A DNA stretch of 5,113 nt from Thermoplasmata archaeon. Lineage in GTDB: Archaea; Thermoplasmatota; Thermoplasmata; GCA-020350865. The position numbers and the translations under genes were made by a program. The notes beneath the pieces are model-generated. The model ran no database searches. It saw only the letters and a program-made list of their open reading frames with translations, and was not told the origin of the DNA. The first letter of the stretch is position 1, and each line of letters opens with the position of its first letter. Shown piece after piece: positions 1 through 5,113 of the stretch. Where the stretch lies: positions 1,281,151 through 1,286,263 of the forward strand of contig CP070726.1 in the NCBI GenBank assembly GCA_020350865.1, written 5' to 3'.

Positions 1-373
1 CTCCACCTTGATGGCCAACATTCTCAGCGGAAGGCGGTATTTCCCGTATTGGGTGGCCTTGGTCATCGGGGGAATGGACAGCGAGGGCGGACATGTGTAC
101 TCCCTGGATGCAGCCGGCGGTGCCATTGAGGACAAGTACGTGACAACAGGCTCGGGCTCCCCGTATGTATACGGCGTGTTAGAGGACCACTACAAGGAGG
201 GGCTTTCCACCCAGGATGGAGTGGATCTGGCCATACGCTCTCTAAGTGCTGCAATGAAACGTGACGCTGCCTCAGGGGATGGGATAGACGTCTCCGTAAT
301 CACCAAAAAGGAGTTCAAATCACTCTCAGATGACCAAATCGAAGAGAGGAAAAAGAAGATGAACATCAAGTGA
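1..373 (+). CDS. psmB: Archaeal 20S proteasome beta subunit, 5'-truncated by window edge
   Basis: The beta subunit carries the N-terminal-threonine protease site of the 20S proteasome, which degrades unfolded proteins fed by ATPases such as PAN in the cytoplasm. The frame is open from base 2, so the gene begins before the window; 123 residues are visible. The visible part aligns from memory with the second half of the Thermoplasma acidophilum beta subunit: GGMD, then TGSGSPYVYGVLE, then RDAASGDGIDV. If aligned this way, the Ser, Asp and Ser that assist Thr1 catalysis in that enzyme (Ser129, Asp166, Ser169) correspond to visible residues 51, 88 and 91, so about 78 mature residues plus a propeptide are missing, including Thr1. 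The C-terminus ends in a charged, lysine-rich tail. The aCPSF1 gene follows 47 nt after the stop, an order known in other euryarchaea, so the two are probably co-transcribed. Identification is secure; the first half cannot be judged. Confidence 0.96.
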   Translation, partial: STLMANILSGRRYFPYWVALVIGGMDSEGGHVYSLDAAGGAIEDKYVTTGSGSPYVYGVLEDHYKEGLSTQDGVDLAIRSLSAAMKRDAASGDGIDVSVITKKEFKSLSDDQIEERKKKMNIK

Positions 374-408
374 AACGATGGGCTTACATTGGAAATAAAG
401 CCGTATCC

Positions 409-415
409 GGCGTGA
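409..415 (+). promoter_or_regulatory. Ribosome binding site deciding the aCPSF1 start
   Basis: GGCGTGA lies 5 nt before ATG 421 and differs by one base from GGAGTGA/GGTGTGA-type archaeal Shine-Dalgarno sequences. The competing GTG at 370 has only a distant GAGAGG-type purine run, more than 15 nt upstream. This supports 421 as the start. The match is short, so confidence is moderate. Confidence 0.55.
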
Positions 416-420
416 ATTTT

Positions 421-2331
421 ATGAGCGCGGAAAGCGTACTGAATGAGGTATCTGCCACTATTAAGAAAACGGTGCCCGAGAACGTGGAAGTAACTGAAAT
501 CGAGTTCGAAGGCTCGGTGGTGGTGATCTATACCAAGAACCTCGATGAATTCGCAGACAACACCGAGATCGTTCGAAAGCTTGCCCAGCAGCTCCGAAGA
601 AGGGTGGATGTGCGTCCTGACCCTTCCCTTTTGGCGGGAATGGAGACCGCTGAGGAGTTCATCAAGGAATTCGTGCCAAATGATGCTGAGATCACCAATA
701 TCTATTTTGAGCACGACACGGGCGAGGTGACCATCGAGGCCATTGCCCCTGGCATAGCCATAGGCAAGCACGGCGCCATCCTCAACGAAATCAAAAAGAA
801 GATCGGATGGGCGCCTAAGGTGGTGAGAAGCCCGCCCATACCCTCAAAGACGGTGGGGGAGATCAGGGAATACCTGCGCACCGTTCACGAGGACAGAAAG
901 GATTTTCTCATAAGGGTTGGCCACAGGTTGAACAGGGAGGAGAACAGGGGTGAGAGCTGGATCAGGTCCACGGCTTTGGGGGGTTATCGTCAGGTTGGCA
1001 GGAGCGCCACACTCATCTCCACAAGGGACAGCAAGATACTTGTGGACTGCGGTGTGGACTTCTCATCCGAGGAGGCCAGCAACCCGTTCCTCAACGCTCC
1101 AGAGGTCCAACCTCTGGAAAATCTCGATGGGGTCGTACTGACCCACGCCCATCTGGACCACTGCGGTCTCGTGCCAGCGCTGTTCAAGTACGGATACGAC
1201 GGTCCTGTGTACTGCACCCCGCCAACAAGGGACCTGATGACCCTGCTATTGCTTGATTACATCAAGGTCGCGTTCGGAGAGGCAAAAAAGGCGCCCTACG
1301 ACTCCTCCAATATAAAAGAGGTGGTGAAGCACTGCATACCCCTGCGCTACGGTGAAACAACCGATATCGCCCCTGACATCAGACTCACGTTCCATAATGC
1401 TGGGCACATCCTCGGTGCGGCCATAGGTCATTTTCATGTGGGGGACGGCATGTACAATATCGCTGTGACAGGTGATATCAAATTCGAGAAGACCTGGCTC
1501 TTCAACCAGGCGGTAAACAAGTTCCCCCGCCTCGAAACCCTGATCATAGAGTCAACGTACGGGGGGCACAAGGACAACCAGCCGTCGAGAAAGGACGCGG
1601 CAGAGCAGCTGAAAAGTGTTATTCTGAGAACTATGGAGAGAGACGGCAAGATCCTTGTCCCTGTCTTTGCCGTGGGCAGGTCCCAGGAGGTCATGATGGT
1701 GCTGGAGACCCTTATGCGCTACGGCGAAATACCCACGTATCCCATCTACCTGGACGGCATGATATGGGAGGCCACGGCCATTCACACTGCACATCCAGAG
1801 TATCTGAACAGCCAGCTGCGCACCCAGATATTCCAGAAAGGGGAGAATCCGTTTCTATCCGAGGTATTCAAGCGCGTGGACAGCCAGGAGATGAGGGAGA
1901 CCATTATCAACGATACAGAGCCATGCATCGTTTTGGCCACCTCGGGAATGATGAACGGCGGTCCCGTGATGGAGTACTTCAAGACCTGGGCCTCTGAGCC
2001 TTCAAACACCATCATATTTGTCGGGTACCAGGCCGAGGGCACACTGGGCAGAAGAATACAGAGAGGCCTGTCCCAGCTCATGATGAGCGACAAGGGGCAC
2101 CAGATAACAGTGGACATCAGGCTGAACATAGAGACCTGCGAGGGATTCTCTGGTCACTCGGACAGGAAACAGTTATTGAGCTATATCGGCTCCATGGACC
2201 CCAAGCCCGAGCGCATCATCATCTGCCATGGAGAGGAATCCAAATGCATCGAGCTGGCCTCCACGCTTCACAAGCGGTACGGTGTGGAGACCAGGGTGCC
2301 TTACAATCTGGAGACCATCAGGGCTAGGTAA
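421..2331 (+). CDS. fttA: aCPSF1/FttA, archaeal CPSF-type beta-CASP ribonuclease and transcription termination factor
   Basis: This is the archaeal homologue of CPSF73, an endo/5'-3' exoribonuclease that cleaves nascent RNA behind U-rich tracts and terminates transcription by RNA polymerase. It has 636 residues, the usual length. Residues 1 to about 140 form two KH-type domains, with a GKHG loop at 115-118 in the second. The metallo-beta-lactamase core follows: HAHLDH at 242-247 (His242, His244, Asp246 and His247 as zinc ligands), His329 in the NAGH motif, and Asp352 in TGD. The beta-CASP part carries ESTYGG from 377, FAVGRSQE, SGMMNGGP, the SGHSD motif with His579, and His603 in CHGEE. Every catalytic motif is present. 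ATG at 421 is preferred because family members begin similarly and GGCGTGA at 409-415 gives a ribosome site 5 nt upstream. A GTG at 370 would overlap the psmB stop and add 17 residues that do not resemble the family. It probably shares a transcript with psmB. Confidence 0.97.
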   Translation: MSAESVLNEVSATIKKTVPENVEVTEIEFEGSVVVIYTKNLDEFADNTEIVRKLAQQLRRRVDVRPDPSLLAGMETAEEFIKEFVPNDAEITNIYFEHDTGEVTIEAIAPGIAIGKHGAILNEIKKKIGWAPKVVRSPPIPSKTVGEIREYLRTVHEDRKDFLIRVGHRLNREENRGESWIRSTALGGYRQVGRSATLISTRDSKILVDCGVDFSSEEASNPFLNAPEVQPLENLDGVVLTHAHLDHCGLVPALFKYGYDGPVYCTPPTRDLMTLLLLDYIKVAFGEAKKAPYDSSNIKEVVKHCIPLRYGETTDIAPDIRLTFHNAGHILGAAIGHFHVGDGMYNIAVTGDIKFEKTWLFNQAVNKFPRLETLIIESTYGGHKDNQPSRKDAAEQLKSVILRTMERDGKILVPVFAVGRSQEVMMVLETLMRYGEIPTYPIYLDGMIWEATAIHTAHPEYLNSQLRTQIFQKGENPFLSEVFKRVDSQEMRETIINDTEPCIVLATSGMMNGGPVMEYFKTWASEPSNTIIFVGYQAEGTLGRRIQRGLSQLMMSDKGHQITVDIRLNIETCEGFSGHSDRKQLLSYIGSMDPKPERIIICHGEESKCIELASTLHKRYGVETRVPYNLETIRAR

Positions 2332-2338
2332 GGGTGGT

Positions 2339-2397
2339 TGTGTTTTTTTCAAGAACCTGGCCTTGTTCTCGATTAATTCTTCCTTCCTTATTTACTC
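2339..2397 (+). terminator. U-rich archaeal terminator after aCPSF1
   Basis: A run of seven T at 2343-2349 begins 12 nt after the aCPSF1 stop. A second pyrimidine-rich stretch at about 2371-2397 follows it. Archaeal RNA polymerase terminates at such U-tracts without needing a strong hairpin, and aCPSF1 acts on the same signals. A 5-bp inverted repeat (AGAAC at 2352-2356 with GTTCT at 2365-2369) lies after the T run, not before it, so it is not a bacterial-style terminator stem. Position between convergent genes fits a terminator. No equivalent T run is seen on the minus strand for taw1. Confidence 0.65.
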
Positions 2398-2420
2398 GTG
2401 AATACCCTGGTTCATCTCAT

Positions 2421-3347
2421 CTATCTGATCTTGCACTTCGTCCTGTCCCTTCCCAGCAGAACAACCCTGGAATCGCTCCTCTCCATTAACAATTCATAAC
2501 CCAAAATGGAGCCCAGCCTCTCCCCGAAGGCCCTTATCCTCTCATGAGAAGGCATGTTGTCCATGCTCATTCTCTGCCGGGCACCTCCCACAAAGACGAA
2601 GCCCTTGGGCTCGATGAACATGGGCTGTGCCTTTTCATCCATCTTTGCGAATTCCTCCTCGAAAACCATGTTCCAGCCTTCAACCAGGGTGTGCCGGATC
2701 ACGGTGCGGGTGTTCAAGGAGGGAAGGAGCTCAAGGGTCTCGTTCAGCAGTTCCCAGGCATTCGAGATCATGGGGGCGCAGAGTTTTTTGTGGACATCCT
2801 CTGTCGGAGCGGCCACAGTCACATACAGCTGGGTGGGGAGGGGGGATAATTCTCCGAGAATATGCGGCGCGGTTCCGTTTGTTACGAGAAACGTGGTCAT
2901 CCCCTTTTTATGACACAGTTCAATGAAGTCTCCGAGATATGGATAGAGCGTGGGCTCCCCTGACAAAGAGATGGCCACCTGGTTGGGCTCCAGGGCCGCA
3001 TTCCACATATCCACATCGCAGCTCCCATCCCCTTTGAAACCTGAGATGAGGGGCTTTTGGGCCCTGATGCTCCCTTCCAGAATCATCTCCGGATCGTCGA
3101 AATCCTTTCTGAGGGACCGCGAGAAGCCCTTTACCCTCCAGCAGAAAAGGCAGTTCTGGGTGCACGAATCGAGCATGGGTGTCATCTGGAGGCAGCGGTG
3201 TGATTCGATGCCGTAGAAGGTCTCCTTGTAGCAGGGCCTGCCGCGGAGCAGCTTTTCCCTGAGCCAGTGGCACACCTTGACCCCGCTGTGGCCGCCGATT
3301 ACACGGTAGTGCTGTCTTTCCAAAAGCCTCTTCAATTCTGCATCCAT
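2421..3347 (-). CDS. taw1: 4-demethylwyosine synthase, radical SAM tRNA-modifying enzyme (TYW1/Taw1)
   Basis: Taw1 converts N1-methylguanosine at position 37 of tRNA-Phe to 4-demethylwyosine, using pyruvate as a two-carbon donor and S-adenosylmethionine, and so makes the tricyclic core of the wyosine bases. From ATG 3347 the protein has 308 residues, the usual size of archaeal forms without a flavodoxin domain. The radical-SAM motif is CTQNCLFC (Cys62, Cys66, Cys69). Cys26, Cys39 and Cys52 match the ligands of the second iron-sulfur cluster described in the Methanocaldococcus jannaschii enzyme, in spacing and numbering. Lys41 sits in the conserved CYK segment where, from memory, pyruvate is bound as a Schiff base. 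SGEPT at 129-133 and TNGT at 156-159 are core SAM-binding elements. The C-terminus (NMPSHE, RVVLLGR) fits the wyosine-formation domain. The upstream in-frame ATG at 3440 would overlap the preceding gene by 73 nt and shift the cysteine numbering, so it is rejected. It is probably translated from the same mRNA as the zinc-ribbon gene. Confidence 0.96.
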   Translation of the reverse strand: MDAELKRLLERQHYRVIGGHSGVKVCHWLREKLLRGRPCYKETFYGIESHRCLQMTPMLDSCTQNCLFCWRVKGFSRSLRKDFDDPEMILEGSIRAQKPLISGFKGDGSCDVDMWNAALEPNQVAISLSGEPTLYPYLGDFIELCHKKGMTTFLVTNGTAPHILGELSPLPTQLYVTVAAPTEDVHKKLCAPMISNAWELLNETLELLPSLNTRTVIRHTLVEGWNMVFEEEFAKMDEKAQPMFIEPKGFVFVGGARQRMSMDNMPSHERIRAFGERLGSILGYELLMERSDSRVVLLGRDRTKCKIR

Positions 3348-3367
3348 GTTACATCCCCGAAATCGGG
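3348..3367 (-). promoter_or_regulatory. 20-nt gap with ribosome site and small inverted repeat before taw1
   Basis: Read on the minus strand, the gap between the zinc-ribbon TAG and the taw1 ATG starts with CCCGATTTCGGGG and continues GATGTAAC. The arms CCCGA and TCGGG pair; four G-C pairs around a 4-nt loop are the realistic stem. The downstream arm shares its G residues with GGGGATG, the only plausible Shine-Dalgarno sequence for taw1. A ribosome ending at the zinc-ribbon stop would cover and open this stem, which suggests translational coupling. The sequence is seen directly; the function is inferred. Confidence 0.4.
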
Positions 3368-3757
3368 CTACCGGGCAGTGAAAATATAGCGTGTGGGGAC
3401 CCTTCTTTTCAGGCCGGTCCAATAGGGGCAGTGGGTGCATTCGTGGCCTATGTTCACCACGCCGTTAAAAACGGTCTTGTTTTTGATGATCTTGAGCTTA
3501 TGGCCGCATACCGGGCATCTGCTCATACCGCGTCTTGTCTCGGATTCCCGGCAGTGGATTTCCACACCCACGTCGTTTGACGAGAGTGCCAATAGCCGCA
3601 GCCTCTGGGGGCTTACGCGGTATTGCTTGTCCGTTTCCTTCAGGTCACGCTCCACCAGGGCCTTCAACTTCGTCTGGGAGTTGACGATGCCGTAGCTGTT
3701 CATCACGTTCTTTATAGCTCTGAGTACCTCCTCATCAGACGGGACCTTGTATGGCAT
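3368..3757 (-). CDS. Small zinc-ribbon protein of unknown function
   Basis: This 129-residue protein is not one I recognise by name. Residues 1 to about 70 are charged and probably mostly helical (PSDEEVLRAIKNVMNSYG, then KLKALVERDLKE), followed by YRVSPQRLRLLAL and a strand VGVEIHCRE. This could be a winged-helix-like or other nucleic-acid-binding fold, but that is a guess. Residues 80-111 form a zinc ribbon with CPVCG (Cys81, Cys84) and CTHCP (Cys107, Cys110). The tail is basic (GLKRRVPTRY). There is no signal peptide or membrane segment, so it is likely cytoplasmic. Coding is supported by the paired cysteine motifs, by an A/T-rich box A at a distance fitting a leaderless start at 3757, and by the neat 20-nt gap to taw1. 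Pairing with a tRNA-modifying enzyme suggests a role in RNA or translation, though gene adjacency alone is weak evidence. Confidence 0.82.
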   Translation of the reverse strand: MPYKVPSDEEVLRAIKNVMNSYGIVNSQTKLKALVERDLKETDKQYRVSPQRLRLLALSSNDVGVEIHCRESETRRGMSRCPVCGHKLKIIKNKTVFNGVVNIGHECTHCPYWTGLKRRVPTRYIFTAR

Positions 3758-3773
3758 CGGGTTGTAATCAGCG

Positions 3774-3790
3774 ATTTATTATTTAGATTT
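3774..3790 (-). promoter_or_regulatory. Archaeal box A (TATA-like) promoter for the zinc-ribbon/taw1 unit
   Basis: On the minus strand this stretch reads AAATCTAAATAATAAAT, the most A/T-rich point in the intergenic region and like an archaeal box A, with A-rich ACAAAAT just upstream as a possible BRE. Its centre is about 23 nt before the A of ATG 3757, so transcription would start at or very near the start codon. The sequence before the ATG (TTACAACCCG) has no Shine-Dalgarno match, consistent with leaderless translation. Not experimentally shown. Confidence 0.55.
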
Positions 3791-3809
3791 TGTCGCATGC
3801 ACCCGGGAT

Positions 3810-5113
3810 TCAGCCTATTTTTCGGCCATTTCCATGAATGACCATCAAGCCCTTGAGGTATTTTGTTGCCCATCCGTAGGCTATAAACGAGCCTGTGAGA
3901 TTACCGCACACGATCCCCAGCCACACCCCAACAAGGCCGAAATCGAGAATGAAGGCGAAGATGAAGATGAGGGGAAGGGTGAGTACAAGGGTCCTGACAA
4001 CGGTGACTGTGAGGGCATTTAAGCCCTTTCCTGTCCCCTGAAACAGGGAGGAGGACATCATACCCCATGCCACTCCGGGATAGAAGAGGGCCATGATTCT
4101 GAAATAGTCCACAAGGTCGTCTGCGATTCGGGCGGTATCCTCAGCCTGGGTGAATGCCGCGGTGATTTGGGCGGCAAATGCGATGGTTAACAGGGCGATC
4201 ACAGTTTCGATTATTGCCCCCACCTTGACTGAGTACCTGTGGGATAATTTCAGTTTGTCGTATTCTTTTGCTCCGTAGGCGGCACCGGTGACCGAGACGA
4301 CGGCAGTGGCAATGCCCAGCAGCGGCAGTATGGCGATCATGGAGACGCGCCAACCCACTGTGTATACCGCCACGCCGTCCGTTGCCCCAACCGGAACGAT
4401 GAGGATAATTGTAATCAGCATTGTGATTGCCATGGAGGCCTGCAGCAGGGCCGAGGGCACGGCAACCCTGGCAATGTCTTTTGTGATGTCGCGGTTGTAC
4501 TTGAAGCGGATGGAGCCTAAGGAGATATAGGTGTCCTTTCTTATGAAGAGCCAGTAAAAGAGCAGTACGGATGTGACGGCCATGGAGAGCACGGTGGCCC
4601 ATGCCGCACCTGCAACACCCAATCCGAGAATGTAGATGAAAATGGGGTCCAGCACAATGTTTACCACGGAACCCAGCATCAGGGCGTACATGGACCTCTT
4701 TGCGTCACCCTCCCCGCGAAGGAGTGAAGTCCCCACGTACATAAAAAAGATAAAGATCGTTCCTGCGAACATCACCCTGCCGTATGCCACAGCCATGTCA
4801 GTGGTCCTTCCGGCACCGATCCCACCGAAAATCTGGGGCGAAAATATGTACAGGGGAACAGTGAAGATACAAGCGAGAATCACCATGAATATGATGGTGT
4901 GGAGCGCGACATTGTCCACCCCCTCTTTATCGTTGGCCCCGATCCTTCTGGAGACCGCAGCCCCTCCGCCGGTTCCAAGACCGACAGCAATGGACATGGC
5001 CCCGAAAAAGAACGGAAAGAAGAACCCCACAGCGGCCAGTGCATCTGCGCCAAGACCCGAAACCCATAAGGCATCCACCAGGTTGTAAATCGAGGTTGCC
5101 GACATGGCAATTA
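3810..5113 (-). CDS. MATE-family multidrug/Na+ or H+ antiporter, N-terminus beyond window
   Basis: This is a polytopic cytoplasmic-membrane exporter of the MATE family (MatE domain twice), which extrudes organic cations or other small molecules in exchange for Na+ or H+; the substrate cannot be told. At least 433 residues are visible. The frame stays open past the ATG at 5105 to the window edge, and that ATG lies inside transmembrane segment 1 (SIYNLVDALWVSGLG), so the true start is outside. Counting from that internal Met, Asp11 in NLVD and Asp153 in NIVLDPIF appear to match Asp41 and Asp184 of Pyrococcus furiosus MATE, implying that about 30 residues are missing. Other family marks are GFFFPFFFG, GTGGGAAVSRRIGA and RGEGDAKRSM (129-138). 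The second half-repeat begins near residue 213 (RVAVPSALLQ). The C-terminus is short and basic. It ends 52 nt before the zinc-ribbon gene, without a clear terminator, so some read-through is possible. Confidence 0.94.
   Translation of the reverse strand, partial: IAMSATSIYNLVDALWVSGLGADALAAVGFFFPFFFGAMSIAVGLGTGGGAAVSRRIGANDKEGVDNVALHTIIFMVILACIFTVPLYIFSPQIFGGIGAGRTTDMAVAYGRVMFAGTIFIFFMYVGTSLLRGEGDAKRSMYALMLGSVVNIVLDPIFIYILGLGVAGAAWATVLSMAVTSVLLFYWLFIRKDTYISLGSIRFKYNRDITKDIARVAVPSALLQASMAITMLITIILIVPVGATDGVAVYTVGWRVSMIAILPLLGIATAVVSVTGAAYGAKEYDKLKLSHRYSVKVGAIIETVIALLTIAFAAQITAAFTQAEDTARIADDLVDYFRIMALFYPGVAWGMMSSSLFQGTGKGLNALTVTVVRTLVLTLPLIFIFAFILDFGLVGVWLGIVCGNLTGSFIAYGWATKYLKGLMVIHGNGRKIG

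Noticed and set aside
190..771. 193-residue minus-strand open frame opposite psmB and aCPSF1
   Set aside because: It lies antisense to two clearly conserved genes, crosses their junction, has no recognisable domain and no ribosome site or promoter; it is a by-product of codon bias on the other strand.
2352..2369. Inverted repeat AGAAC/GTTCT as a hairpin terminator
   Set aside because: The stem is only 5 bp with an 8-nt loop and lies after the plus-strand T run; on the minus strand it is followed by A, not T, so it does not fit an intrinsic terminator in either direction.
2412..2423. TAG stops of taw1 and the zinc-ribbon gene as possible pyrrolysine codons
   Set aside because: taw1 TAG is followed by an in-frame TGA three codons later and the protein already ends at the family's usual C-terminus; read-through of the zinc-ribbon TAG would add only 11 residues ending in the taw1 coding region. 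Both act as plain stops.
2544..2926. Several overlapping plus-strand frames of about 100-119 residues opposite taw1
   Set aside because: Multiple simultaneous frames over one conserved gene indicate absence of stops by base composition, not coding; no start signals support them.
3348..3440. N-terminal extension of taw1 to an ATG at 3440
   Set aside because: It would overlap the zinc-ribbon coding region by 73 nt and add 31 residues absent from the family; the start at 3347 gives cysteine positions 26/39/52/62/66/69 matching the characterised archaeal enzyme.
3795..3807. Adjacent palindromes GCATGC and CCCGGG between the MATE stop and the box A
   Set aside because: Six-base palindromes occur by chance at this rate; they are not related to each other and no longer operator-like symmetry surrounds them.
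4141..4602. 153-residue minus-strand frame inside the MATE gene, rich in His and Arg
   Set aside because: It is the MATE coding sequence read in another frame; the His/Arg-rich composition without domains is typical of out-of-frame translation of membrane-protein codons.
4636..5088. 150-residue plus-strand frame opposite the MATE gene
   Set aside because: It is fully antisense to conserved transmembrane segments of the transporter, and its protein is low in complexity (Pro, Thr, Met rich) with no family resemblance.

Overview
The window reads as ordinary chromosomal DNA from a euryarchaeon of moderate G+C content. The evidence is a proteasome beta subunit followed directly by the archaeal termination nuclease aCPSF1/FttA, a flavodoxin-less archaeal-type 4-demethylwyosine synthase (Taw1), and archaeal expression signals (an A/T-rich box A with an apparently leaderless start, and a U-tract after a gene). 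The psmB-aCPSF1 pair is a known euryarchaeal gene order. A Thermoplasmata-like or methanogen-related lineage is plausible, but this cannot be settled from five genes.

Layout: positions 1-373 (+) hold the C-terminal part of the proteasome beta subunit, cut by the window start. Positions 421-2331 (+) hold aCPSF1/FttA, 636 residues and complete, with all metallo-beta-lactamase/beta-CASP signatures. Positions 2332-2420 are a short convergent intergenic region with a T7 tract and a pyrimidine-rich stretch that fit termination of the plus-strand unit. On the minus strand, reading right to left, are a MATE-family transporter (3810 to the window end, N-terminus cut off), a small zinc-ribbon protein of unknown function (3368-3757) with its own box A, and taw1 (2421-3347), which starts 20 nt after the zinc-ribbon stop. 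A small inverted repeat lies in that 20-nt gap.

How the genes relate: the plus-strand pair joins protein turnover (20S proteasome) with transcription termination and RNA 3'-end formation. The minus-strand pair joins an uncharacterised zinc-ribbon protein with the radical-SAM enzyme that builds the tricyclic wyosine core on G37 of tRNA-Phe. The MATE exporter has the same orientation but has no evident functional link. No mobile element, CRISPR array, rRNA or tRNA gene is visible, and coding density is high. No undescribed multi-gene system is evident. The points most worth a second look are the unknown zinc-ribbon gene coupled to taw1, the hairpin between them, and the U-tract after the gene for the nuclease that itself recognises U-tracts.
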